NCBI GenBank assembly: GCA_944323825.1
Contig: CALUTY010000016.1
Span: 1 to 64,000, forward strand
DNA length: 64,000 nt
Source: an uncultured Bacteroidales bacterium
GTDB lineage: Bacteria; Bacteroidota; Bacteroidia; Bacteroidales; UBA932
Direction: 5' to 3'
The position numbers were made by a program, and so were the translations under genes. Below the pieces are notes generated by a model, which was not told where the DNA came from, ran no database searches, and saw only the letters and a list, made by a program, of their open reading frames with translations. Positions within the stretch are counted from its first letter, which is position 1. Every line of letters starts with the position of its first letter. This document shows positions 9,076-17,275 of the stretch, one piece after another.

Positions 9076-10158
9076 TTATATCGGTCGGCTTTCACTTAAG
9101 ACTTCAAGACCGAGCTCATCCATGAGCAGGCGCAGTTCGGGGCATTTTGCGGTCAGGAATGCGACTGCCGGTGCTGTTACGGGTGTTTCTTCCGTTCCGT
9201 CTGTTTCAGGTGAAACGGGTATAGCATTTCCGGGTTGACGGTAGGATATAATCCAGTCTGCTATGTCTGCGTTGGACGGCAGGGTTCCGTTTGCTGCAGC
9301 ATCGCTGATGAGGGTGGATATCCTTATGTTCGGGTAGGCCGAGAGTTTTTGTGTCCAGTGCTCTACTGCATCCAGGTCTGGGAATGCGATGACTTCCCGG
9401 TCGCGGAGGACATCAAGTCTGTCTCTTCCAAGATTGGATTTTCCGCCTGTGGCCAGCCAGTTGAACTGCGGCATGAATGCGCAGGCGATGAGGGCGGTTT
9501 TCTCTGACTCGACAAGCATCACTTTGTTGTCGGGATATGCGGACAGGAGGTGTTCACCGAACAGGCATTGGGACAGAGTCCAATCTTCGGGGAGCAGTTT
9601 TCTCTGCTTGAGGATGGAGTGGACCCAGTTTACTTTGCCAGGTGCGGCGGGATCTTTGATACGGTGTCCGGTAGCAGGGTTGTATTTCATAATCTTTCCT
9701 GTCCGGCAACGGAAATCCCTGTCTATCTGATAGTAGATGATGTCACCGCTGCAGGTGATGCCGAGTGCGTATTCTTCGATAAGTCCCTCTATGATGAGGG
9801 GGTCTATGAATGTGGACATCCATTGGAGAAGGTGGCTACGGAGGTTGTATCTGATGGAGCGTATCACATATTCATCCGGGATGGTGCAGGGCGGGGCAGG
9901 TGCGATGTGAGGTGTCGTGGCTGCGTTATGCCTGTATGCCGGTCTGATGTCCGACTTCCATGAGTGGTCTCTGAAGTATTCGGACGGGGTGTAGTGATAA
10001 CCGCAGCTGCTTTCGTGGTCGCATCTGCCGACTCTTTCGTCCAGGATGTGTCCTTCGGTATCAACATATAGGGTGAAACAGTGTTTGCCTCCACATTCGG
10101 GGCAGTTATACCGGGATTTAGGGCCGCTGTACTTCTGTAGATGGTATTTATAGTTCAT
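9076..10158 (-). CDS. Zinc-finger/toprim-like primase of the mobile element (DUF6371-like)
   Basis: The product is 360 residues. The N-terminus has a CHC2-like zinc-binding region with Cys19, Cys22, Cys27, Cys46, His48 and Cys52. A central toprim-like region includes MLVESEKTALIA and, further on, a stretch ending VIAFPDLDA, as in primase/helicase-associated proteins of Bacteroidota elements. It starts 11 bases inside the end of the RepA-like ATPase gene, so the two are translationally coupled. The likely role is priming or helping replication of the excised element. It has no obvious helicase motor of its own. Confidence 0.75.
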   Translation of the reverse strand: MNYKYHLQKYSGPKSRYNCPECGGKHCFTLYVDTEGHILDERVGRCDHESSCGYHYTPSEYFRDHSWKSDIRPAYRHNAATTPHIAPAPPCTIPDEYVIRSIRYNLRSHLLQWMSTFIDPLIIEGLIEEYALGITCSGDIIYYQIDRDFRCRTGKIMKYNPATGHRIKDPAAPGKVNWVHSILKQRKLLPEDWTLSQCLFGEHLLSAYPDNKVMLVESEKTALIACAFMPQFNWLATGGKSNLGRDRLDVLRDREVIAFPDLDAVEHWTQKLSAYPNIRISTLISDAAANGTLPSNADIADWIISYRQPGNAIPVSPETDGTEETPVTAPAVAFLTAKCPELRLLMDELGLEVLSESRPI

Positions 10159-11245
10159 GATTACCTCCTTCTTGCGATGTGGTTTCGGTGTGTTTCACTT
10201 GTAACGGCTGCAACGGCTGTAACGACTGAACCGCGCTTTCGTATATCGGCTGATACTTCTGTTTGATACGATAGGCTCTGGTCTTGTTGATGCCGAGTTC
10301 TTTGGCTATCTGGCCAAGGCTTTTGCCCTGACTGCTGAGCTCGAGCACATTTAGTACTTCCTGGGATATGTCCCCGTCTTTTTTCTCTTTCAGGTGTTCC
10401 TGTTCGGCAGAGGTGGTGTCATAGCAGAAACGGAGGAAGTTGTCGGGCTTTTCAATGGTGTACACAGCGACATTGTCTGCTCCGTATGTTATCTGTGTGG
10501 AGCGGGCTTTCAACTGTTTGACATAGCGGATGTTCTCTCCTTTTGAACTGGCTCCGATGGCAAGGATGCCGTCAAAGAAGTTTGCGAGTTTCTTGGAGCC
10601 GGCGAGGTCATCCTGCGTTATGGGCCTCCAAGGGTCTCTTTTGGGAGTATGGGCCATGACCATTACTGACCAGCCGTGTTTCTTTTTGAGGGTCAGCAGG
10701 CTGAGCATGAATTTTCCGGCATCGTCTCCTTTTTCCGTGGTGCTGCACAGGAATGTGATGTTGTCGATGAGAATTACCTGCACGTCATTGTGAATGGCTG
10801 TGTGCTCTATCTGGGTGATTACATTTGTTCCGTAGGTTTCTTCGGTCAGTTTGTCCGGATCGATGGTGGCCCGGAGGAAGTTTTCGGAGAACCGGTATAC
10901 GGATATCCGGTCTTCTCCTGTCGCGGGGTCGGTGTCCCGCTGTGTGTAGCGGAGCTGGAACTGCTTGTCGGACAGTTCACAGTCTACATACAAGACTTTC
11001 CGGCTGCGGGAGATGCGGTCGGCTATCTGGACTGCAAAGATGGATTTCCCGCAGTTGGAGTTGCCGAAAAGGCATACGATCTCGCCTTCAAACCACATCC
11101 GGAAGAACAAGTCTTCCGGGTCTTTTTTACTCAGTGTGGCATCTATCATGTCGTTTACTTTCTGGACTTTGAACATTCCTCCTGAAACTGGACCGGTGTA
11201 TTCGGCCTCACGGATTATCTGTTCAATAGGGTTATCTGTTTTCAT
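10148..11245 (-). CDS. RepA-like AAA ATPase of the mobile element
   Basis: A 365-residue P-loop ATPase of the RepA/AAA_25 type. Walker A is GNSNCGKS at 61-68, a Walker B-like VILIDNI lies around residue 160, and a conserved LAGSKKLANFFDGI segment follows. The last ~80 residues contain a helix-turn-helix (KSLGQIAKELGINKTRAYRI), which could bind an origin or operator. The gene overlaps the upstream HTH gene by 14 bases and the downstream primase gene by 11 bases, forming a compact replication operon. A fragment of a second ATPase of the same family is found at 17276-17411. Confidence 0.88.
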   Translation of the reverse strand: MKTDNPIEQIIREAEYTGPVSGGMFKVQKVNDMIDATLSKKDPEDLFFRMWFEGEIVCLFGNSNCGKSIFAVQIADRISRSRKVLYVDCELSDKQFQLRYTQRDTDPATGEDRISVYRFSENFLRATIDPDKLTEETYGTNVITQIEHTAIHNDVQVILIDNITFLCSTTEKGDDAGKFMLSLLTLKKKHGWSVMVMAHTPKRDPWRPITQDDLAGSKKLANFFDGILAIGASSKGENIRYVKQLKARSTQITYGADNVAVYTIEKPDNFLRFCYDTTSAEQEHLKEKKDGDISQEVLNVLELSSQGKSLGQIAKELGINKTRAYRIKQKYQPIYESAVQSLQPLQPLQVKHTETTSQEGGNHEL

Positions 11246-11570
11246 CGCTGTTCCTCCTTCTTTTGACTTCCATTACTTTCAGGACATCTTCTGCTTTGTA
11301 TAGTACTTTAGTACCAAGTTTGCACGGGATGAGGTAGCCGGCTTTGTCCCATCGCCAGAGGGTGGTGGCGGATATTCCGAAGTCGCTCATCATCTGTTCG
11401 CGGGTGATGTAGGATGCAGTAGCTGAGCTGTCTTTGTTTCCTGCCGGGCTTGATATAGTGTCAATGGTTTCGGCGAGGAGCTGTCTGTTGGCCTGCAGGA
11501 GGTCTGACAGTTTTACTGACACTGTCAGGTCGGGGAGCAGTTCTGATAATTCAAATAGGTCTTTTGTCAT
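11232..11570 (-). CDS. Excisionase-like helix-turn-helix protein
   Basis: The product is 112 residues. The C-terminal half has a MerR/HTH_17-type DNA-binding module (REQMMSDFGISATTLWRWDKAG followed by LGTKVLYKAEDV). Small proteins of this kind next to tyrosine recombinases of Bacteroidota elements act as recombination directionality factors or element regulators. It is the first gene of the replication operon and overlaps the RepA-like gene by 14 bases. Which of the two roles it plays cannot be decided from sequence. Confidence 0.82.
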   Translation of the reverse strand: MTKDLFELSELLPDLTVSVKLSDLLQANRQLLAETIDTISSPAGNKDSSATASYITREQMMSDFGISATTLWRWDKAGYLIPCKLGTKVLYKAEDVLKVMEVKRRRNSDENR

Positions 11571-11687
11571 TTTCTATCTGTCTTTTGTCTGTTATCCCAC
11601 CCGTAAAGCAATAAAGCGGTTGTCGTTTCCGACTGTGGGAGCCCGGTCTGAATGATTGCTTTGTGACTTTCAGACCGTTTGCAGTGA

Positions 11688-11773
11688 CAAAGGTATCTGG
11701 TGAAAATGTAGGACAGAAAATGACAATTGCATTACTGTACAAATTTTTTAGCGGCTTTGTAAGTAATGCAATT
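11688..11773. promoter_or_regulatory. Control region of the replication operon with an 11-base inverted repeat
   Basis: On the minus strand TACCTTTG at 11695-11688 fits the Bacteroidota -7 box. Just upstream, AATTGCATTAC (11725-11735) and GTAATGCAATT (11763-11773) form a perfect inverted repeat with a 27-base AT-rich spacer. An operator for the HTH protein, or part of a replication origin, would fit this place; no -33 box at standard spacing is clear. Confidence 0.45.
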
Positions 11774-11816
11774 ACTGTGAGTTATGATGATTTATGCTAA
11801 AACATGCTAAAATGTT

Positions 11817-12695
11817 TTACCGCCTGGTGCTAAAAGCTTCCTGCAAAATGGCGTCTGCGAGATCTCTGTGGCTTTTATGAATCAGTTTAAGGCATGTCTT
11901 TTCTCTATAGCTGCCTGCGGTTTTTGGATCTTTGCCCAGAGCTGTGAAAAAATCGGATTTGTTGCTTTCAAAGGTTCCCTTCAGCGTGTTTCTGTATGAC
12001 CGGGATGTGCGCAGCTTGGCAATGACTGCGACTATTACGAGATGCGGTCTTTTTATAGTGCTGTCGGAGTATAGGGCGGCAAGGGCATCGTACAATGCGT
12101 GTCTTTGAGTGGAATCGTACTTGCTTTTGTTGAATATCGCATCGAATCCGCTGTAGTCTATTGCGGCCTGCTGCTCCTGGGGAGTGAGTTCACGGCTGTT
12201 TACTACGAGTTTGAGTGCTATGGTTGCGGGTATGCTGAGATATGAGTCCCGATGCCACTCTCTTACAGCATTAAGAAAGTCCAGGATTTCCTGTACTGCT
12301 GAATATTCATTGATTAATCCATAGTCTTTAAAGTACTGGGTTACTTGCTGTATGGAATATCGGGGTATGTCCTGAAATGTCTGGGCAAGACGGTCGTCCT
12401 TACTGCGGTTGAAGTATTCAACGCATAGCCGGATATTGTGTAAGTCAAGAAGCTGCTCTTCGGGTATCGGGTTGTCATCATCAATATAGTTGGTTCTATA
12501 CCTGAGAAGTCTTCTTGTGAGACTATCAAGGCTTGGGCAGTCAGGAGTTTCAATTACCCTTTTGTCTGCTGGCCATGGGGTTCGCTCGGAAGAGTAATCA
12601 TGCTGTTCGAAATATTGGAGTACATTCTCGGACTCTTTGGAAAAAGCGCAAAGACTGCGGTATATTGAGCAGACGATGTTTCGGGACATAGACAT
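11817..12695 (-). CDS. Unknown protein coupled to the AlbA_2/Schlafen-type ATPase
   Basis: The product is 292 residues of a family I do not recognise. It appears mostly alpha-helical and charged, with no signal peptide, membrane segment or known catalytic motif. Its ATG begins one base after the TAG of the upstream AlbA_2 gene, so the two are almost certainly co-translated and may work together. The pairing inside a cargo region of an integrative element makes a defence or regulatory role plausible, but this is inferred only from position. A second in-frame ATG at 12689 is an alternative start. Confidence 0.75.
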   Translation of the reverse strand: MSMSRNIVCSIYRSLCAFSKESENVLQYFEQHDYSSERTPWPADKRVIETPDCPSLDSLTRRLLRYRTNYIDDDNPIPEEQLLDLHNIRLCVEYFNRSKDDRLAQTFQDIPRYSIQQVTQYFKDYGLINEYSAVQEILDFLNAVREWHRDSYLSIPATIALKLVVNSRELTPQEQQAAIDYSGFDAIFNKSKYDSTQRHALYDALAALYSDSTIKRPHLVIVAVIAKLRTSRSYRNTLKGTFESNKSDFFTALGKDPKTAGSYREKTCLKLIHKSHRDLADAILQEAFSTRR

Positions 12696-12696
12696 T

Positions 12697-14313
12697 CTAT
12701 TTCTTGACTTTCCAGTAGCCGCCTTTGTTTGCGCCTACCCGTTCTATCAATCCCATATCACGGAAATTCTTCAGATGCTTTTTAATGGTGGCATCGGAGA
12801 CTTTCAGCTGTTCGGCGAGCATTTCACGGGTTACCGTAGGCTGGACTAAAATGGCATTCAGGATGGCATTGGCAGTCTTTCCGAGTTCAATAGTCCCGGC
12901 TCTTTTGATGGTTTTCTTGGGTACCTTTGCAACAATTTCTTGGGTACCTTTGTCCAGGACACTCCTTTTCTGGGTACTTTCGGCCTCTGAGATGCTTGTC
13001 GCGGCGTTTTTCTGGGTACATTCTTGGGTACCTTTCGCAGTTTCTTGGGTACCTTTGAACATTTCTTGGGTACCTTTGGCAACATGGGTGAGAGGAAGGG
13101 TCAGGGTGGTTCTTTCGATGTTGCCGATGAGTTCTTCGACTACAGGGTTTTCGTAGCCGGCTGCAGACCAGGCGGAGATGATTCGGCTCATTCCGCTTCC
13201 AGCACGCTCTCCTATGTGGAGCATTGAGAACATCTTGATGATGACGGAGTTTCTCGGGTCGGAGTGGCCGCCTTCAAGCATTAGGGCCTTGCCTATCCTG
13301 ATAGTACCGGGATTCTCGAACACGAGGCGGTCGGGATGTTTGCAGACCACGACTCCTCCTCTGCCGTAGTAGTCTGCGTTGACTAGACAGTTGGCCAGGG
13401 CTTCGCGGACGGCCTTGTGTTGGGGAGTGTCATCGATACGGTAGAGTCCTTCAAGACGGAATGGAACCTTGAGATCCTGGACTATTCGGGTGACTATCCG
13501 GCGGTAGAAGTCGAAGATGTTGCCGCTCCAGTCTCCCGATGTGGACCAGATACGGTCAGACCATTCCGTGATGTCGTTTACCATTTCACGGAAGTCGAGG
13601 AAATAGTTGGGGTATTCGCGGACTATCTCGTATTCGTTACCGAACATCAGGAGTCCTGCGCCTGTAGGATGAAACTTGCCTGTCGTTATATTCTTGGCCG
13701 CTGCTCCTATTTGTACGAGGAAGTCCTCATCCGGGAGCTGGTCCCAGGGATGGGAGACATGTGTGTTGCGGAAGCTCATACGGAACGCATAAATGCTCTC
13801 CGAGTTAAGGGCAGACAGGTCGAATGTATCGAGGACTTTGGTATCGACCGTCTCTGCGCCCTGGTCGCGAAGCATAGCGCGGATTTCCTCTTTAGTGCAA
13901 TGGTAGTCTCCGGAACTGTTGCGCTTGTATGTGCCGGAGAAGATGTCGCTGTTGATATATACCGGTCTGCGCTCGCGGTGTGCCCGAGGTACATTGATGA
14001 CCATGATACGACTACTCTCATATTCCATAGGGTACACATCCTTGTCTGTAAGGATATTATCGCTGACTTTCTGACGGTTGTTGATTGAATCCCAGAACTG
14101 CTTCTGCATCTTTCTGACCTCATCTTCTGTCAGTCCGGTGGGTACAAGCTGCCCGCCATCCTTTTCGTCTGCGCCCAGGAGGATGATGCCGCCGTCGGTG
14201 TTGGCAAATGCGGAATATGTCTCCCAGAGACTGCCGGGAAGCCCGCCTTTGGCTCTTTTGGCTTCAAGGCGGTTGTTTTCCCTATATATTTCGAGTCTGC
14301 TGATGTCTATCAT
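12697..14313 (-). CDS. AlbA_2/Schlafen-type ATP-binding protein with winged helix
   Basis: A 538-residue protein. Residues ~10-150 match the AlbA_2 (Schlafen AAA_4) domain, including the LEAKRAKGGLPGSLWETYSA and NTDGGIILLGADE segments. Around 290-380 a RecG-like ATP-binding segment appears (HKAVREALANCLVNADYY, GERAGSGM). Residues ~415-470 are a linker of KGTQE-type repeats, and the last ~60 residues form a winged helix (VTREMLAEQLKVSDATIKKHL). Such proteins are common in mobile elements and are annotated as transcriptional regulators or ATP-dependent DNA-binding proteins; true substrates are unknown. It heads a two-gene unit with the unknown 292-residue gene. Confidence 0.82.
   Translation of the reverse strand: MIDISRLEIYRENNRLEAKRAKGGLPGSLWETYSAFANTDGGIILLGADEKDGGQLVPTGLTEDEVRKMQKQFWDSINNRQKVSDNILTDKDVYPMEYESSRIMVINVPRAHRERRPVYINSDIFSGTYKRNSSGDYHCTKEEIRAMLRDQGAETVDTKVLDTFDLSALNSESIYAFRMSFRNTHVSHPWDQLPDEDFLVQIGAAAKNITTGKFHPTGAGLLMFGNEYEIVREYPNYFLDFREMVNDITEWSDRIWSTSGDWSGNIFDFYRRIVTRIVQDLKVPFRLEGLYRIDDTPQHKAVREALANCLVNADYYGRGGVVVCKHPDRLVFENPGTIRIGKALMLEGGHSDPRNSVIIKMFSMLHIGERAGSGMSRIISAWSAAGYENPVVEELIGNIERTTLTLPLTHVAKGTQEMFKGTQETAKGTQECTQKNAATSISEAESTQKRSVLDKGTQEIVAKVPKKTIKRAGTIELGKTANAILNAILVQPTVTREMLAEQLKVSDATIKKHLKNFRDMGLIERVGANKGGYWKVKK
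12919..13073. repeat. GGGTAC repeat array inside the AlbA_2 gene
   Basis: Seven copies of GGGTAC, several within a longer TTCTTGGGTACCTTTG unit, lie at 12919, 12942, 12972, 13014, 13026, 13047 and 13068. The last three are exactly 21 bases apart and encode a seven-residue unit based on KGTQE. The spacing keeps the reading frame, so the array is coding and forms a flexible linker that could change length by slippage. Confidence 0.8.
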
Positions 14314-14343
14314 TTGTATATCTTTTCTGCAAAGTTAATTTAA

Positions 14344-15717
14344 TTATAACAATTCGGACATCTCCTTTATCATATCATCGTCAATGTCGCGGTATCGGGC
14401 GAAGGCCCGGGAGCCTTCTTTGTGCCCTGAGAGCTTGCCTACGAGGTTAGGGTCTTTTACCTTCTTGTACAGATTGCCGACAAAGGTGCGTCTGGCCATG
14501 TGGCTGCTTGCTATGTCGGCTATGCTTTTGTGTTCGGTCTCTCCGGTCACTGGGTTAAGGACCGGAACAGTCCGCTCTATGCCGCAGAAGTGAAAAATTT
14601 CCTTTATCGCATCGTTGTACTTCTGTTGCGATATAAGCGGCAGGATACTCTGCGTGTCAGACAGATTGTCTTGGTACTTTTCAAGTATTTCAAGAGCGTT
14701 GTCGTTAAGATATACTTTGACTGTCTGTGGATTGTCTTCTATGGTCTTATGGGGGATGTATTGGATAAATGTGCCGAGACGGTCGGTGCCGATGCTGTCT
14801 TTGCGGAGACGGTAGAGGTCGCTGACGCGGCAACCGGTCAGGCATTGGAATATGAATATGTCCCTCTGTCTTTCAAGCATCGGGGACTTTGAGAGGTCAG
14901 TGGCGTAGATCTGGTCCCGTTCTTCCGATGTTATGTAGATGGGCTTACCATAGACTTCAGCTCCTATTGAATATTTTCTGAACGGGTCGTTGGTGGTGTA
15001 CCCTTGTCTGTTGGCCCATAGGATGAATGCCCGCAGCATTTTTAGTTCGCTTCGGATGTAGTTGTCGCCTCTCGGACCAGGCACTCTGCCTTCAGGGGCA
15101 AGTTCGTAGATATCCTTGTAGGCTGCTTTGGGAATCTTGATACCTTGTTTTGTGGTGCGGAAAAAGGTGTGTTCTTTCTTCATGAAGTCCACAAGACTTT
15201 GTAATGTCTGCGGGGTTAGAGTGTCAACATCAAGGTACTCTTTGCTATAAAGTTCGTATCGTTTGAGGGTGTTTATGAATACTTTGTAGTGCCTGCTTCT
15301 ACCTGCCGAGATATTGTCTTTCGAGGACAGGAAGATGTCGTATAGCTCGAAGAATGTCTTTCGGGGCTCTTCGACTTTTTCTTCGTATCGCTCAGGCCAT
15401 GTGAAGCGGTCTATTACCTGCTGCATCCATTCTGAGCTGACTGTCTCTTTCGGAGTGTTTTGGAATTCTCCGGCAATGTGGTTTGTGAGCGAGTCAAGAC
15501 GGCTTTTAAGCAGGTTGGCCTCCCGAACTTCCTCAGTAAATATGCGGGATTTGATGACGATGTCCCCGTCTTTGATGCTGAAGAATTTGGGATGGATGAA
15601 TATCCTTGACTTGGCGAAGACTTCTATGTTCTTGCCGTGACGGAGCCTGATAAGAATCTCCTTTTTGTCAGAGCTTTTGTCATTTTTCGACGAAAGCCTT
15701 TTCTGAAAAGTAGCCAT
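14344..15717 (-). CDS. Tyrosine recombinase (integrase) of the mobile element
   Basis: A 457-residue site-specific recombinase. An N-terminal arm-binding region (~10-110) and a SAM-like core-binding domain (~120-240) precede the catalytic domain. Catalytic residues are Arg297 (TGCRVSD), Lys324 (HKT), His406 and Arg409 (HMARR), His432 (GH) and Tyr442 (FARYRDI), so the full set is present. It integrates and excises the element together with the excisionase-like protein. It is the last gene before the structured non-coding DNA at 15763-16137, which marks the probable right end of the element. Confidence 0.95.
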   Translation of the reverse strand: MATFQKRLSSKNDKSSDKKEILIRLRHGKNIEVFAKSRIFIHPKFFSIKDGDIVIKSRIFTEEVREANLLKSRLDSLTNHIAGEFQNTPKETVSSEWMQQVIDRFTWPERYEEKVEEPRKTFFELYDIFLSSKDNISAGRSRHYKVFINTLKRYELYSKEYLDVDTLTPQTLQSLVDFMKKEHTFFRTTKQGIKIPKAAYKDIYELAPEGRVPGPRGDNYIRSELKMLRAFILWANRQGYTTNDPFRKYSIGAEVYGKPIYITSEERDQIYATDLSKSPMLERQRDIFIFQCLTGCRVSDLYRLRKDSIGTDRLGTFIQYIPHKTIEDNPQTVKVYLNDNALEILEKYQDNLSDTQSILPLISQQKYNDAIKEIFHFCGIERTVPVLNPVTGETEHKSIADIASSHMARRTFVGNLYKKVKDPNLVGKLSGHKEGSRAFARYRDIDDDMIKEMSELL

Positions 15718-15762
15718 AATGCAAATCTATTTGATATAACAACGATTACAAAGATACAAACG

Positions 15763-15792
15763 GTAGGGGAATTTTCATAATTTTTCCCCTAC
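15763..15792. repeat. Perfect inverted repeat upstream of the integrase
   Basis: GTAGGGGAA at 15763-15771 pairs perfectly with TTCCCCTAC at 15784-15792 across a 12-base AT-rich spacer. It lies 46 bases before the integrase start, overlapping the place where a -33 box would be. It could be a recombinase core or arm site, or an operator for integrase control. Confidence 0.6.
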
Positions 15793-15926
15793 TTAATGAA
15801 AGACTACTGAAATCAGATGAAAAGTGAGAAATTGCACAATAGTATATTATTATTGATTTATAACTATTTATGTAATTTTGAATCAAATGGTGAAAAGGCT
15901 TGAAAAGTGAAGAAATTGCAGTAAAT

Positions 15927-16137
15927 ATCCCAACCGGATCACATGGAATCGCATGATGCGCCTGACTTGAAAGTCAGGCGTTTTTTTGTGCCGTAATGAC
16001 AAGGTCTGAGCTCGCTCAAGACCTGGAATTACAGCACAAAAGAAGCAGGCGAAGCCTGGCGGCATCATGTGATTCCATGTAAGAGCGCCCGTGGCGCAGG
16101 GCACGGGAAAAATCCGCCGTGCGGATTAATCCCAACC
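15927..16137. mobile_element. Nested-hairpin element flanked by 9-base direct repeats
   Basis: ATCCCAACC occurs at 15927-15935 and 16129-16137 and could be a target duplication. Between them, 19-base arms at 15941-15959 and 16062-16080 pair with one mismatch that would be a G-U pair in RNA. Inside are three hairpins: 15959-15980 (10-bp stem), 15988-16037 (two stacked stems), and 16046-16058. A further hairpin lies at 16088-16107. No protein is encoded. It resembles a miniature mobile element or a structured RNA; its class is not recognised. Confidence 0.45.
15959..15987 (+). terminator. Rho-independent terminator-like hairpin
   Basis: CGCCTGACTT pairs with AAGTCAGGCG around a two-base loop and is followed by seven T residues on the plus strand. 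The shape is a textbook intrinsic terminator, but it sits inside the nested-hairpin element and no plus-strand gene precedes it. Confidence 0.5.
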
Positions 16138-16438
16138 AAACTATAGGCTAAATAATTGCTTTTTTAAGTAGTTATCATCAAAGGTAACTGCTTTTTCTTT
16201 TTGCCCTTTCCTTTGGCCTTCATCCCTGTTTGAAACACTTCTGTGGCATCCATGTAAACTATATGTAAACCAGAAATGATATGTTAAGTACTTCAGTAGA
16301 AGTGATTTGCCACAAATCAAAAAGGTTGAAAGACGGGACTTTTCCTCTTGCACTATCTTGAAACTGCCCATACACAATTTTCGGCTTAAAAAAATCCCAC
16401 TTTATCGTATGTGCTTTTGTCATAGATACAGACATTAC

Positions 16439-16480
16439 ATTGCATTAATCAATACATTGTATTATATTTGTCCATACAAT
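16439..16480 (+). promoter_or_regulatory. Promoter and dyad operator of the toxin-antitoxin operon
   Basis: The -7 box TATATTTG is at 16463-16470, with ATTG at 16439-16442 as a near-consensus -33 box 20 bases upstream. Arms ATTGTAT (16456-16462) and ATACAAT (16474-16480) flank the -7 box exactly, and a second palindrome lies at 16451-16463. An antitoxin bound there would block the promoter, as usual in RelB-type operons. Confidence 0.6.
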
Positions 16481-16495
16481 TTAAAGTAGGCTATC

Positions 16496-16789
16496 ATGGG
16501 ACAAGCAACATTATCAATGAGGGTGGATGATACCCTGAAGAAAAAATTCGACATGATATGCGATGATTTCGGCCTCACAAGCACTGCAGCAATCACTGTA
16601 TTCATGAAAACGGTCGTGCGCGAGAGACGCATTCCCTTCGAGATAAAGGCATCCGGCAGGGATCAGATAAATAAAGAAGCATGGGAGGCATTCCTTGAAA
16701 TGAGGACACAGGCTGCTGCCGCAGGAGTGCAGGATCTTACACTTGATGAAATTAATGCCGAGATACAGAATGCCCGCAATGAAAGATAA
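16496..16789 (+). CDS. RelB/DinJ family antitoxin
   Basis: The product is 97 residues. The first ~50 residues form a ribbon-helix-helix DNA-binding module typical of RelB/DinJ (LSMRVDDTLKKKFDMICDDFG followed by LTSTAAITVFMKTVV). The C-terminal part is a charged, probably disordered toxin-neutralising tail. It should bind both its own operator and the PIN-type toxin encoded by the overlapping downstream gene. A RelB-type antitoxin with a PIN toxin rather than a RelE-like toxin is a known mixed arrangement. Confidence 0.9.
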   Translation: MGQATLSMRVDDTLKKKFDMICDDFGLTSTAAITVFMKTVVRERRIPFEIKASGRDQINKEAWEAFLEMRTQAAAAGVQDLTLDEINAEIQNARNER

Positions 16790-17192
16790 AATTTTTGCCG
16801 TCATCGACACCAATGTCATTGTCTCTGCACTCATATCAAGTAATCTTGAATCCAATCCTGTCAAAGTCTTCCGTGCAATCGTGCAGGAACGGATTGTGCC
16901 TCTATTCAATGACGAGATCCTTGAAGAATACAAGAGCGTGTTATCAAGACCAAAGTTCCATCTGGATCTTCCATTGATAGAGACAGTAATCAAAGCCATT
17001 ATTGCCGATGGATTAAATATAGACAGGGCGCCGACAGCGGATATCGATTTTCCGGATCCGAAAGACATCGTATTCTACGAGGTCGCTCTTTCCGTTGAAG
17101 ATTCTTATCTTGTTACAGGCAATATCAAGCATTTCCCTGTAAAACCATTTGTTGTCACGCCTGCCGAAATGGTTCGCATCTTGGCAGATTAG
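16779..17192 (+). CDS. PIN-domain toxin
   Basis: From the ATG at 16779 the product is 137 residues and overlaps the last codons of the antitoxin gene, giving translational coupling; an ATG at 16770 would add three residues. The PIN nuclease acidic residues are visible: Asp in FAVIDTNV near residue 10, Glu in the FNDEILEEY segment, and the DFPDPKD pair further on, before VTGNIKHF. The family (putative toxin component, PIN type) contains Mg-dependent ribonucleases that cut RNA and arrest growth. The cognate antitoxin is the preceding gene. Confidence 0.88.
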   Translation: MKDKIFAVIDTNVIVSALISSNLESNPVKVFRAIVQERIVPLFNDEILEEYKSVLSRPKFHLDLPLIETVIKAIIADGLNIDRAPTADIDFPDPKDIVFYEVALSVEDSYLVTGNIKHFPVKPFVVTPAEMVRILAD

Positions 17193-17275
17193 ATTTTTTT
17201 ATTTACGGAATGGGAGGATTTCTTTAAGCCGAAAATAATCTATATGGAAATCCAAACTGATAACCCCAAAGAAGG

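Larger units (their letters stand above)
15718..16495. other. Non-coding boundary region between integrase and toxin-antitoxin genes
   Basis: No gene is supported in this 778-base gap. It holds a candidate integrase -7 box (minus strand TATCTTTG, 15756-15749), the inverted repeat at 15763-15792, the nested-hairpin element at 15927-16137, and the toxin-antitoxin promoter near its right end. The stretch 16141-16440 is AT-rich and has only random-looking frames. The element's attachment site is expected here. Confidence 0.6.

Noticed and set aside
12919-13073. CRISPR-like array
   Set aside because: The repeats are short, coding, in frame and lack true spacers or cas genes.
16141-16377. Minus-strand frame of 78 codons in the boundary region
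   Set aside because: No recognisable domain, promoter or coupling; AT-rich random-looking sequence.
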